Of a DNA stretch of 64,000 nucleotides, positions 13,202 through 23,779 are shown in pieces. Position 1 is the stretch's first letter; each line of letters opens with the position of its first letter. The notes below the pieces were generated by a model, which saw nothing but the letters and a program-made list of their open reading frames with translations, was not told where the DNA came from and made no database searches. The DNA comes from Panaeolus papilionaceus (Eukaryota; Basidiomycota; Agaricomycetes; Agaricales). The position numbers were made by a program, and so were the translations under genes. The stretch covers positions 2,170,001-2,234,000 of the forward strand of contig JADNRZ010000004.1 of NCBI GenBank assembly GCA_015501605.1, in the 5' to 3' direction.

Positions 13202-16200
13202 TTAAAACACTTCAACGACGCCTCGTTCCTCAGAAACAACACCAACAGGCTTGCTGCTGAAATCGAACATGCTTCCGCCTTGGTACATCACAAGGTCGGG
13301 GGTAAAGCGAGAGGGACGAACGACGCCGAGGGCTTTCTCGAGGTTGGTGGATGCGAGGCTCATGGCTATGGCGTAGTCAATTGTGCCATTGGCGTCCAAG
13401 GAGATCTAGATCCGTTGTAATTAAGAAATGCTGAAAAGAGGAAAAAATGAGGAGACGCACCCAGCCAAGTTCAAATCTCGTGTTCCTCGCTTCTGCTTCG
13501 TTGATTGTGCCAACAGCGACGTTTACGCCTGCTTCAAGCAATGCAGTGATGCTGGAGTGCTTCTGGAAAGGAGGGCCGCGAGTACTGTGAAAGGTTCAAT
13601 CATCAAATTTTAATAAAAGTTATGAGACGATCATGAGAACTTACATTCTCCTCTGTTGCCAGTCAGCAGGGTAAGGCCTGACGAGGGTGATGATGACACT
13701 AATACCAGCACGAGCAATCTCATGTGCAAGGAGATGTGCCTCAGATCCTCCTGCAAAGGTAAGTTTGAGGGATTGACCAGTCTCGTTTTCATATTCTTCC
13801 TTGAGAGCGATCAGGGTGGCCATGATATCTGCGTTCTCTACGTTAACGACTAAGGGAATAGCACCCTATCAGGAGGAAGGTGAGATATTTTGAATTGAAG
13901 AATGCAGCTAATCCATACCCTGCGGACTCTGTCCCAAGCACTTGATGAGCTCTGAATGTCCATATCCAGACCAACGTCGCCTCCAGAGAACAGAAGATAT
14001 CTTAAAGCTGCAACCTGGGTGCTGACACTCGCACTGCGAGACATATCAAAGGAGATGTGGAGGGCAGTTTCTGTTTGGACTATGGCACCCTTGGCGAGTT
14101 TATGAGGGGCACCGAGGCTGAATGCCGTTCCGAGTCCTTGTATGAGGCTGGAACCAACTGGTGCGCTTACGCCTGCTGTAACGCCGTATTTATAGGCCAA
14201 CCTATACGCAAGAAATTGGGGCGTGTTAAACGTTTGACTTTATTAATGCATGAAATGGTCTCACAGTGCATTCCTTCCCTCGAATTGCAGCCCGTCAACA
14301 GCCCGAACAATTCCATCGTCTCCTAGGAGAGATGAAACGCCTCCAGCAAGACCATCAGAAACGACACCGTCATTGGTGGAGGGCTCCAGCCTGATCTCAA
14401 CCAACCCGAGTGGTGAGCCATATGAGGTCAGGCCAGGTGCGATAGAGCCTCCCTTGAGATCAAGTTGGGTGATGTCGTTTGCGGAGGACGAAGCAAGGAG
14501 TCTATCGCATTCCGCTGATGCAAATGCCGCAACTCCTTCAACGCAAACAATTTTCCCTCCCTGAACGATCACACTACGACCATCAGCAGCATCAAAGCTG
14601 GCATCGGTGGCATCAAAGAAAGCCTTGATAGACTGGGACTCTGTTGATCCGTCTCTGAGATACATGCTGTTAACGTTCCTCAGAACTATCGTCTGGTCTG
14701 CGAAGGTCCTCCAGTTATCTTTATTGAGAGGAGGGATACCATCCCATTTGACGGTTTCTGCTGCTTCTTTGCTGAAATCGGGGACTTTTGGAACCTTTTG
14801 GAACACGTCTGCTTTGTTCAAGGTGACTGGGTCTGTGAGTTGAGGGATACCATCCACATAGACTTGTTGAGGGGTCGCTCCCAAAGCGAGCGGATGAGAG
14901 TCCCAGACGACGACGTCTAGAGGAATCATAAGAAACTGGTGTTGTAGGAAGTAAATAGGGTGTACTCACCTGCATCATATCCTACACGCGTCGAAGTAAA
15001 AAGTAAAAAGGATTTAAGCACCCGCTCAAATGGCTTTCAACATCCTCAACTCTTATTTACCTTCAGAAATTCTGCCGATACGATGGCCCAGGCCAGCTGC
15101 ATCAGCAGGGGTTGTCGTCACAGATGCGAGAGCCAAGTTCGGTGGAAGGCCGTAGAAATGAGCTTGTTGAGCCTCAAAGAGCAGATAGCGACTGTTGATG
15201 ACGGGGTGATCGGACTAATGTATAGAAGAGAATTTGGTTAGGACAAATTATCTGCGTGGTAGCGAGCACTGTTATACAACCTTCATGACAACGGGAATCT
15301 TTTCCTTGGCAAGAATTGCAGGCGCGAACTCAGAGCTGCGGTAAGCTTCTCGTTTTTTCTTGAAGTTGCTGGCGAACAATGCAATAGCAGGAGCTTTGCC
15401 GGGCCAAACCTTCTTGAGTAGGTTAGGAACCAAGTATGTTTCTCCAGCGTGGTGGAAAGATGCAATTGGGAATTTGAATTCGTTGGTGAGCTGGACAGAA
15501 TGTTCAGACAGGGTGTTGAAACGCGTTTTCGTGAAATGAACTTACGCGAACCATTCCATCCAAATCAACGGCTTCATAACAGTGAACAGAGAGCTGGCAC
15601 ATTCCTTTAGCTTGAGATGGATCATTGAAGATGTAATTATGCTCACCTTGACGCGTCCTCGGATGACATCCACTAAAGCCTCCCATTTAAGCTCTTCGGG
15701 GAACTCGAGCTCCTCTTCAGAACCATGATGGCCAGATTTCACAAGATCATCCCATGAACCGCTATCTACCTTGGCGCAGAACGCTTCTTGCTTCTCCTTG
15801 ATGATTTTTGCCTGGTTGTACGCGTCTCTGAAGCCCCAAATATTATCCATACGTGTTTGAGAGTAAACGCGCATGGGGTTTTCGCCACAAGCATGCCTGT
15901 TTATTCATCAATACCAGTTATGAAAGAAGATCAAGATACCAGAACGTACTTCATATGTCTCCATGTAATCCAGCCAGGATTTGTCACATTCGGAGCAGAC
16001 AAGGTCGCAGGAGGCTCAACAACCTTGGAAATGACACTCTTCTCGTCTGTGGGCCGTAATTTGATGACGAAAGCCTGACCACCTACAGGTTTATTTTAGC
16101 AACAACACCGGTGAAAATAGGGATAAGGATAAGATTGGAAGACGAGAGAATAAAAAGGGTGATAGACTTGGAATAAGGATCACAGGTGCATATGGTTCAA

Positions 16201-16988
16201 CTTGAAATAAAAGGTGTTATAAATAGAAAATCTCACGACACTCACCGATGCTGTTGGCACTACCTGGAAGGATCTGGGCTGTGGTTACCCCTCCTGACAT
16301 AGCAAGCTCATACGAGTCATCGTGTGTATTGAGACCATCGATGCTCCTAAGCCATGGTTGTATGGGGGCTTGAATAGAGTTTCCATCAGAGGCACCTTTT
16401 CATGAGGTATTTTGTGAGCACAATCTGAGGAACGATAACGACTCTTGAGTAAGAAAACTCACCTTCAAGAGCAGGGGAGCTGTATACTCCAATATGAGAG
16501 TGCAAGTCAACCAACCCAGGGGTAATCCATTTGCCCTGGACATCCACGACCTTCAGATTGGTTCCTGCGTCCCGCAAGAGTCCTTGTGGGATATAACCCA
16601 GAGCTTGGACGACACCCTTGTCCAATAAAACGTCCCCTTCAATAATTTCAGTGCCGTTTCTGCCCCCTGTCCATATTTTTCCATTCCTGAGCAAAACGGG
16701 GGTTGATCCTGGCACGAATCTGTCGCTGCCTTGTTCGCGTCGCGATGCTGAGTCAAATCTCGCTGGTGGACCTGCTGGTGATCTCGCATGTGCACATTTC
16801 GCTCTAAGTACATTCCGGTGTTGTTCAACGCGTTGGGTTTGAACGATGACGGGTTCAAGCGCTGGGATGGCTAGAAGTACAGTGCTGTATAACAAAAAGC
16901 ACAGGTAGAAAGAGAAAAGTAAAAGGATTGTGTAGAACTTCCTCTTACTCAGAGGCTTGAAACCTGGACGTTCCAGTTTTTCAAGCAT
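13202..16988 (-). CDS. Membrane-anchored amidohydrolase, copy 1 (metal-dependent hydrolase, CE9-like annotation)
   Basis: This multi-exon gene starts at the ATG 16988-16986. The N-terminus has a basic cytosolic stretch and one hydrophobic segment (FYTILLLFSFYLCFLLYS), suggesting a type II membrane protein. The amidohydrolase part follows: a composite-domain strand (PVLLRNGKIWTGGRNGTE), the metal-binding VDLHSHIGV (HxH), HCYEAVDLDGMV, an HHAGETYLVP block and DVVVWDSHPLALGATP near the C-terminus, ending GVVEVF. These are motifs of the imidazolonepropionase/N-acetylglucosamine-6-phosphate deacetylase-type superfamily. Similar fungal proteins are often labelled carbohydrate esterase family 9, but the substrate is unknown. 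It ends convergently with the repeat-protein gene. A paralogue lies at 51.9-55.8 kb on the other strand. All motif blocks are present, so it looks functional. Confidence 0.8.
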
Positions 16989-17460
16989 GGTGGTTGGAAG
17001 AAGGGAATGTAAGGTCCCGTATTTCCGCTTGATGGAGCCAATTTGGCGGTGACACCCCGTGGAAACGATGCCATTGACACTAGACTACACAGGACCGAAA
17101 ATACATCACAACGAATAATCATATCTGTGTACAATTAGCATCATAACCACCTTGTAAGACAACGGCTTTACTCACCTCAACACAACATCCAAGCCTAAGT
17201 TCCGTTGAAGCATTATGCAATGGTCAACCGGTCAGGCTGCAGGCTTGAGTTACCGGAAACTGAACGTTGAACGTTGAACATCCATCATAATCAATGTGAT
17301 TCCAAGTCTGCTCTAATTCATATCAGGTGATCTCAACGCAGTTGGCCCCTATGTCGATAAGATAGAAGCATAAAAGCTATTAAAATAAGTATTAATTCGC
17401 CCTGAAAACTACGAAGTAATCTAGGCACTAGGTACGAGCGAGGAGTTCATGAAATGGTTT
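16989..17460. other. Intergenic region upstream of amidohydrolase copy 1
   Basis: About 470 bp between the start of the amidohydrolase gene and the end of GH62. No coding frame with family resemblance is seen. It should contain the amidohydrolase promoter and the GH62 3' UTR. Confidence 0.5.
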
Positions 17461-18593
17461 TTAGAGGCACTGCGAGTAGAAGTCGTTGGACTTGGTGCAA
17501 GTGCTTCCTGACGGGCAGCAAGTTGGGCCAGTGTAGCCTTGGCCTCCGCATTGACCGTATTTAGCAACGCAATTGCCAGAGGGGGGGAGGTGGTGGTAGG
17601 TGGCTTCGAGGTGGTAGTGCCGGAGGGTTGCTGAGAGGCACCCTGGAGGGTTAAGAGACTGGGGCGCCAAGGCAGCAGGTTGTAGTCGCCACCAGAGCCG
17701 ATCGCAATGCCCTGGTAGAGGAAGCGGAGGTTGCAAGGGTCGATGGTGTTGGTCTGGTCAGCACTGTCACGGACGAGATCACCATGAGAAATGTCGTTGG
17801 TCCAGGTGGCACCACTGTTGGCCTTGCCGGCGAATGGGTTGCTCTCAGAAGTGGCCTGAGGGGTCCAGCTGCCACCGAGGCTTGTAGCAGTGAATGAACG
17901 GAAGTAACGGCCTTGACTGCCAATAGCCTCGACGATCATGAGGTACTGCTGCTTGCCCTTGACAGTGTAAACCTGGACGGCCTCGAAAAGGTTATTTCTG
18001 TCATCGGACAAGATGGTCTCGTAGTTGCTGCCGAAGCTACCAGGGAAGTTGGCAATGGGCATGGAGGCGCGGTAGACCTTGCCGTTGTCACCGCAGAAGA
18101 AGAGGTACATGTTCTGGCTGTCACCAATGACGGCCTGGTCAAGGGGCGCAGATTCAGTGATGGATCCGCTGAAGAGAGGGTTGGGTCCCGACCAGCCGTT
18201 GGGGTTGGTGGGATCGTTGCTCGTCTTGTACGAGAACGCAGTGGGACCCCATTGGTACGCCAAGATCCAGATGTTCTTGGGGGCGAAGTAGAAGAGGGAT
18301 GGTGCGACGGTGCCCTGATTCATACCAGTCTGGGTGGCGGAGCCCAGCTCGTTGAAGTTGCTGACAGGGCTGAAAGCCATAGATCCATATGAGCCGCTGT
18401 TGTCGGTAGTGGAGGCGTAGACGAGGTATTTTCCGTTGTAAGGAACAGTGATAAAGTCCTTGAGCGCACTCCAGCCAGACTTGGGGTTGGCGAGCGGGCC
18501 AGAGGAGGTCCAGCGGTAGGAGGAAGGAAGGTTGCACTGGGCAAAGGCGGATGCCGCAGATGCGAGCAAAGCAATGCAGACGGCGGGCTTCAT
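17461..18593 (-). CDS. GH62 alpha-L-arabinofuranosidase with CBM1, frameshifted in the linker
   Basis: A secreted arabinoxylan-debranching enzyme. The start is [19 protein letters not shown], a clean signal peptide; the in-frame ATG upstream at 18623 would spoil it. The five-bladed propeller spans about residues 20-320. Visible motifs include WSALKDF (Asp), [18 protein letters not shown], and LFEAVQVY (Glu), matching the catalytic base, the pKa-modulating Asp and the acid of GH62. A Thr/Pro linker follows. In the assembled frame the protein then runs into nonsense-like sequence and stops at 17421. A perfect CBM1 ([11 protein letters not shown]...[12 protein letters not shown]) ending at 17461 sits in another frame. 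One extra C in the seven-C run (17581-17587) would join them. A TATA-like sequence lies near 18650-18658. Confidence 0.85.
17464..17570 (-). other. Carbohydrate-binding module family 1 (out of frame with its GH62)
   Basis: Translation on the minus strand gives [16 protein letters not shown] followed by [21 protein letters not shown]. It has the conserved cysteines and aromatic residues of fungal cellulose-binding CBM1, directly followed by TAA. It is the natural C-terminus of the GH62 gene and is separated from the GH62 frame by one nucleotide. Confidence 0.9.
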
Positions 18594-20065
18594 TTTGGGA
18601 GCGATGTGAACGAGTGACCACACTGGCCTTCCACAGTTTTCAGAGGTGGGGTTTATATACTCCCAGATGGAGCCCGAGGGCCCTAGAAACAGTCGATAGT
18701 CGCGCTTTGGATTGCACAGGTGGTATGTAGAACGCTCAGGTGGTATTCAATACAGCACGCGGATGGTGTGGTGCGTCGCCACGGACCGCATTTTTGGCTT
18801 CGGGAGCCAGCTGAGTGAGGTTCTGAAATGAGGAGGGAAGCCTCCATCTGTCATAGCCCTAATTATTTTTACCGACGACAAACCGTGAATGAACCGGTGT
18901 CCCCATCTCAATTTACCTGGTTGAAAGCAATGGCCTCCAGACTTTTGCATCAAGGCCGGAAATGTGTCGCAGACTCACATAGTTTCGTTGTAGTGCCAGC
19001 CCATAGAGATCTGCAAGCGAATGATGAGGCTTCAAACGAGGAGCAAATGTTTTGTGTTTAGGGGTCATATTCCCGCCAATAAATCGTCGAATTTACACCG
19101 GTGCCGACCCAATTATAGCACACCAAGTACACCGAATAAGAAAACTCACCACAAATAGTAACAGAAGCTAGGTCAGAGCAGCCTGTTAAGCCGCTGGTAG
19201 TAGGATTGAGACTGGATGGAAGCGTGGGCGCAGAGACCGTACCGATTATGCTTGTCAGTCCACTAGGGACTCTAGACTTTGGATTCAACGGCGATAAAGC
19301 TCCTGTTCTGAGAGGAGCCAGTACCGGAGGCATTGACACCATTCGTTGCATCTCAGGAGCGCCGGTAGCCCTCCTGCGGAGTGGAGGTCTGCCGACAGGT
19401 GTCGCTCTACCCCCCTTCTCAGAATTCTCTGAGATCTTGTCCTCTTAGAGTGATGAAAGTTGGATCGCACAATATATGACGGAGATCGGATGCATGTTCA
19501 TATGCCTGGGCTAAGAGGCATAGTGCAAATACGGCAACAGCGTTCTGGCACCATGAACGATAGAGGGTAGTGAAGAGGACTTGTCCATCTTGATCAAATA
19601 TAGTTGTCGGAAACAAGATGCAGCAAAGAAATATCCCGCTCACTCTCGTCTCGAAATGTCTACGTTTCCTGAAATCTGCAAGCTCTGGTGAAGTTATGAG
19701 GATGAGATTTGGTTTCTGCACGATGCCACTAGCAAAACTCGAGGTCCTAAAATATAAAGATGAACGGTCAGTGCATGAAGGCGAGAAGGAAGAAGAACAC
19801 AGTGAAACAGGCTCTTGAGGTAACATATGGTCTCCAAAGCAAATTGACGACGGGCCGAGAGGCTGATGAGAGGCTTGAGTCGGTTAATTCCGAGGCAGCA
19901 AAAGTTTCAGAAATGGATTGGGGAGAGCTCTATCCAAGATCGACTACTATAAAGTAGCGGGAACAAAAGATATTAAAATAAGTATTAATTTATGGAAAGA
20001 CACTCCGAGTATTGTATCATTATAGCTATGTAATCTAAGTATTTTCTGTTTATCCCGTCTATCCC
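18594..20065. other. Intergenic region with weak open frames
   Basis: Contains the GH62 promoter and the 3' flank of the desaturase. Minus-strand frames at 19058-19351 (97 codons, ending near CSDLASVTICGEF) and 19419-19826 (135 codons) and a plus-strand frame at 19206-19448 are open. None resembles a family I know, and they overlap on opposite strands. A decayed small secreted protein gene is possible but not supported. Confidence 0.35.
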
Positions 20066-22108
20066 CTAATTCACCAATTTCGCGATTCGAAGGTCATTCA
20101 TCCTCTTTCTTGCGGCTCTCGTGTGATTGTTCAACCCTCCATTAAACGCCCATTCGGCCTCGCGCCATCCCTCCACATTCTCCTTGGCTCCGATGGAATA
20201 ACGCCTTAGCAAAGCTGCTCCTCCGGGCTGTAAACGAATAATAAGCCTGACTTTCTTTCCCTAGACCAAAGCTGACGACGTACATGTTCCCCAAGATATG
20301 AAGTTGCATCAACGACGTAGCCATCGATCAATAGAACACATCTCCCTGTTTTCTCTGCGGCGAACTTGTGGACCTCTTGCAATGTCCAGACCTTGCCCTT
20401 CCAAGAATGTGGTTCTGGATCTACCTTTCCGGCGTGCTTCTCCCCCATGTACTTCAGAGCATCGACCATGTCTTCGGGGCGCGCTCTGCGAAGACCTGTC
20501 GCCAATCCGAGCTTATGCAGTCCAATAATAAGCCATTTGCTTGGGTCCCACTCAGCAAGTGATGGGCCCGACCGAAAATCGTGGGGGAATGCGTGCTACA
20601 CCAATTTAGTCAGTGACCTGCGTAGGGTGGCCCCGAATGTTCATAACACACATGCTGCGAAATATAGAATGTCAGATTAGGTCGCGTTTGGAACTATTGT
20701 TACACGTACAAAATTATGGTTCCCTTCACCAAACGTCAATAAAGCCACCAGCTGATGAAACCTTCAGCGAAAGGACTCGGGATTTAAAATACTACAGGAG
20801 ACATACCAAATTCCCTCGAGCAGTTGTTTCATCTGAGTATGGCTGTAAACCACTCCAATGCGCCAAACTGTGTCCGATATCAACATGAGCAAGCGTCTCC
20901 TTAATCCACGTAGGAGCATAACTTACGAGTTAACGAGAAATGTGCAGTGCCAAACTAAAGCAGCCGGTTAAAATCTGAATGAAAAGACAACGGGTAAAAC
21001 CTTACTCCAGACCTTCGAGACCAAGCCACCCCAAATGAAACCACCCAACGCGTCACCCCAGAGGGACCCAACAAGAATAGGAAATACGAGCCCGAAAGAC
21101 AATGCGAGAGGTGCTGATAATCAATTAGTCCATGGTACAGGAGACAATATCAAGACTGGATGCTCACTGTAATATTTATGCTGATATCTCACAACTGGAT
21201 GTGCGACACGAGACTCTGTCAGATAAACGATTTTTCGCAGTTCGAACACTGTGAGCACCCACCCGGGTCATTTTCTAAGTCATCCTTCTCGATCATTCCC
21301 ATACGCTCGTAGACCGGTCTGAAGAAAACCCAACCTATATGGGCATAAAACATGCCTCGGGTTGCAGCATAGCTAGTGAATATAATTGACGAATGGGACG
21401 AAAGAAAACATGAGCAGGTTAGGTCAAGGCAGACTGAAACAAGGTTGCGTCACGTACGGGTCATGAATAGGGTCATCGGTATATCTCTAAAAATAGGTGT
21501 ATGTCTAGTAAGCCACGAGGACAAAGCGAGGACCTGCCGAGAGAAACCTACGTGATGTAACCGATGCCGCAGAGTCCTATACAACGTTGGGATCCTTAGT
21601 TGTGTGATACTCCGGGTAGTGAATCGGACTTACCACCACTATAGCGAAGAAGCGGCGTTTAGCGTTCAGTCGCCAGCACATGGAGGAGAAATACGACGTA
21701 CCTTGATAGATCCCTGGAAAGCCCCTGAACCCAAAATGGCTAACACAACTCGAACAGGTAACGAAGCGCGGAAAGACTTGTGCGAATGCAATCGATGGTA
21801 GCCCACTGTAATTCTGAAATCGTGGATAACTCAATGAGGGATGCCACGAGCATAATTGGCGGGAAATGTACATACCCAAGGCCACATAGCTGCCACGTCC
21901 AGAACCACAGAGCGAGCGTGGCCTTTTTGGTCACCCATGGGGGGTAATAATACACGCCAACGCAGGTGGCAATGTGGATGACCACGAATAAAATCCCGTT
22001 TGACCACCAGATCTGAGGTCTTTCCTTCTTCAATACATCTTGGGAGCTCTGGTCGTCTTTCTTAGAGAGTGTGGGGTGTAAAGAATGTTTGGTTATGGGA
22101 CGACCCAT
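20066..22108 (-). CDS. Acyl-CoA delta-9 (stearoyl-CoA) desaturase with C-terminal cytochrome b5, copy 1
   Basis: An integral ER enzyme inserting the first double bond into saturated acyl-CoA. The start is ATG 22108-22106 (MGRPITKHSLHP). Motifs in order: transmembrane segments (GILFVVIHIATCVGVYYYPP), first His box GYHRLHSHKSF, WW then second box HRLHHRYTDD, DPYAATRGMFYAHIGW, a middle part, third box GEGNHNFHHAFPHDFR, and a cytochrome b5 domain (KTGRCVLLIDGYVVDA, haem motif EHPGG) ending IAKLVN. The order matches yeast Ole1p. About ten or more short introns are needed. Two flank a 5-nt exon (21634-21638) and two flank a 3-nt exon (20652-20654) that supplies one His of the third box. A paralogue with the same structure is at 59.6-61.6 kb. 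Confidence 0.88.
20652..20654 (-). other. 3-nt microexon (CAT) encoding a His of the third histidine box
   Basis: On the minus strand the context is TTTCGCAG|CAT|GTGTGT. Flanking introns would be 20655-20709 (55 nt, begins GTACGT) and 20596-20651 (56 nt, ends GGTGTAG after CTGAC). With the exon the protein reads HNF-H-HAFP and aligns without a gap to the HNFHHEFP of Ole1-type desaturases. Without it a His of the metal-binding HxxHH would be lost. The paralogue has the same arrangement at 61041-61043. Confidence 0.72.
21634..21638 (-). other. 5-nt microexon (TGGTG) in desaturase copy 1
   Basis: Context CTATAG|TGGTG|GTAAGT, flanked by a 63-nt intron (21639-21701) and a 57-nt intron (21577-21633). 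It encodes the conserved WW upstream of the second His box (SIK-WW-TLRHRLHH). The same 5-nt exon occurs at 60063-60067 in copy 2. Confidence 0.78.
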
Positions 22109-22304
22109 TGTAGGAGAGCTGGTGGTGGTTGGTTACGAGAAATTAAAGACTGTTTTCAAGTATTAAATAGAAAAACACACGATAATAACGTGCTCTTTTT
22201 GAAATTTTAAGGAGAGTAGCCGGATAGCCATTCAAATTGGGCCAGAGGCGTTTACTTGGCACACGTCTGTTAGTTTCGTCCCTTCCGTGAGCTTCATAGC
22301 CTCG
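22109..22304. other. Upstream region of desaturase copy 1
   Basis: About 200 bp between the desaturase start and the palindrome at 22305. It should include the desaturase promoter. Nothing distinctive is seen. Confidence 0.5.
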
Positions 22305-22389
22305 GTTAACCCAGCCTCTCCCGTTTTTGGGGGTCAATCCGATTTGGGTTTTGGGATTGACCCCCCAAAATGGGAGAGGCTGGGCTAAC
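22305..22389. repeat. 85-bp near-perfect palindrome (hairpin-forming)
   Basis: Left arm 22305-22340 and right arm 22354-22389 are inverted copies (AACCCAGCCTCTCCC against GGGAGAGGCTGGG, GTCAATCC against GGATTGAC) with about three mismatches and a 13-nt loop. Weaker symmetry continues outward (AGCTTCATAGCCTC against GACTAGAGCTT). A fold-back MITE or its remnant is likely. Confidence 0.75.
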
Positions 22390-22499
22390 GGAGACTAGAG
22401 CTTGATTGGTCCGTCACGGTTCACATACGACATTACTTAGTATTCGGCTCATCTTGTCTAAATATCGGCTAACTACTTATACTTACCATATGTCAAATA

Positions 22500-22878
22500 C
22501 TATTCTCAACCTGATGTTCGTCAGTAATTCGTCAGGTCACAGCTGACGAAGCCAAGTCACAATCCTTAAAGGGATAGGTTCCGCGACGAAACCTGACGAA
22601 ACCCCGACGAAGGAGCGAAAAAGAGCGGAGACGTCGACGAACTTGCTTACAAATCTGCTGATGGCTCTGGTTGGCTCCCATCACGCCGTGACACCAGCCC
22701 CAAAATTCAGCACCTCTAAATCCTTCTCTTTCAACGCGGAAAAAGTTGGAGCAGGCTCAAAACCACGTCTAGGTCGTGTCTACAAAATTTGGGAGGAAAC
22801 AGGGAAAAAACGGGCAAGATACCAGAAGTTGACGAATTACGGCAACTGATGAATCGATGAACATCAGGTTGAGAATAG
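22500..22878. mobile_element. 379-bp MITE with 20-bp perfect TIRs and TA target duplication
   Basis: The ends CTATTCTCAACCTGATGTTC and its exact reverse complement GAACATCAGGTTGAGAATAG are flanked on both sides by TA (22498-22499 and 22879-22880). This is the Tc1/mariner-type insertion signature. Inside are many copies of the hexamer GACGAA/TTCGTC, as subterminal repeats, and no transposase frame. Confidence 0.82.
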
Positions 22879-22880
22879 TA

Positions 22881-23049
22881 CAGTCGACTCTGTCTTAACC
22901 AATACCTGTCCTATCTAATATCCGATAGATTTTGGTGACTCCCAAAATGCCTTCCAAGGCCCAAAACCCGCTGTGATAACCGATAACCTGCCATTGTCGA
23001 TAGCTTTTGGTGACTCCTGCGACCTATCGGTTATGACAGAGTCGGCAAG
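22881..23049. mobile_element. 169-bp MITE adjoining the first and sharing its TA
   Basis: The ends CGACTCTGTCTTAACC (22885) and GGTTATGACAGAGTCG (to 23044) are a 16-bp inverted repeat with one mismatch. TA occurs at 22879-22880 and 23050-23051. Two internal copies of GATAGNTTTTGGTGACTCC are seen (around 22924 and 22998). The left TA is also the right TA of the 379-bp element. Confidence 0.65.
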
Positions 23050-23715
23050 TATGTACCCGTTGGATTTTCTTTACAGATTACGTTACTTCGGCTTTCTAGC
23101 TGAGGCAGGCCTGCACGTTCACAAACTTGCGGCTTCTACTGTCATCCATGCCCCCGAATGTTGTATAAGTACTATACTAAATTCTACATAGTAAAAATTA
23201 ATTTAGAGCTTGAAGTGGTGCTCCGGATAACGAGTCCGAGGTTCTTTTCGAAACAATAATCGGATTCGGAATTTCGTGGATTAGCATCTTCACTTTTGCC
23301 ATGTCCCATATCGATATACGTTAGAATCGAATCGAGATTTGGATTGGTTACAGTGCCTGGTAATTATTACCCCTTCTCAATCATACCTGACGGCAATTTG
23401 GAATGGCAAAAATTCTGAGAGAGAACACTCTCAGAGATACTGACATACTGAAACCGAATACGGCCTGTCGTTTGTATCGATAGCAGGGACGTATGTGGGG
23501 AAAATGTTTAATGACCATCATAAATTAGTTCTTTCAGATTAGGACATTCGACATGATATATTCATGAAACTCAGGCATCATTGAAAGTATGCTTAAAACA
23601 TAAGCAAAACATTTGTATGAATGTGTAGCGGTGATCATGGCGTCTTTCTTGTAGGCTGGTGAAAGATGGCTGCAACGATTCCAGTCGTCATCTTGACGAC
23701 GTGTAGAGGTTAGGA

Positions 23716-23727
23716 CAGTATAAATAC
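23716..23727 (+). promoter_or_regulatory. TATA box of small-protein gene 1
   Basis: CAGTATAAATAC lies 53-64 bp upstream of the ATG at 23780. The paralogue at 28168 has CAGTATAAATAG in the equivalent place, while much of the surrounding sequence differs. Confidence 0.7.
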
Positions 23728-23779
23728 GAGAGGCTGCTGGAGGTAAATACAGCACTCATTGAAGTATCTCCAGAACATC

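Noticed and set aside
16553..16858. Extra minus-strand open frame of 101 codons in the amidohydrolase first exon.
   Set aside because: Shadow frame of the well-supported coding exon with IWTGGRNGTE and VDLHSHIG.
19058..19826. Second hydrophobin or other small secreted protein upstream of GH62.
   Set aside because: Cysteines do not follow the hydrophobin pattern, no signal peptide is joined in frame, and plus-strand frames overlap it; not supportable.
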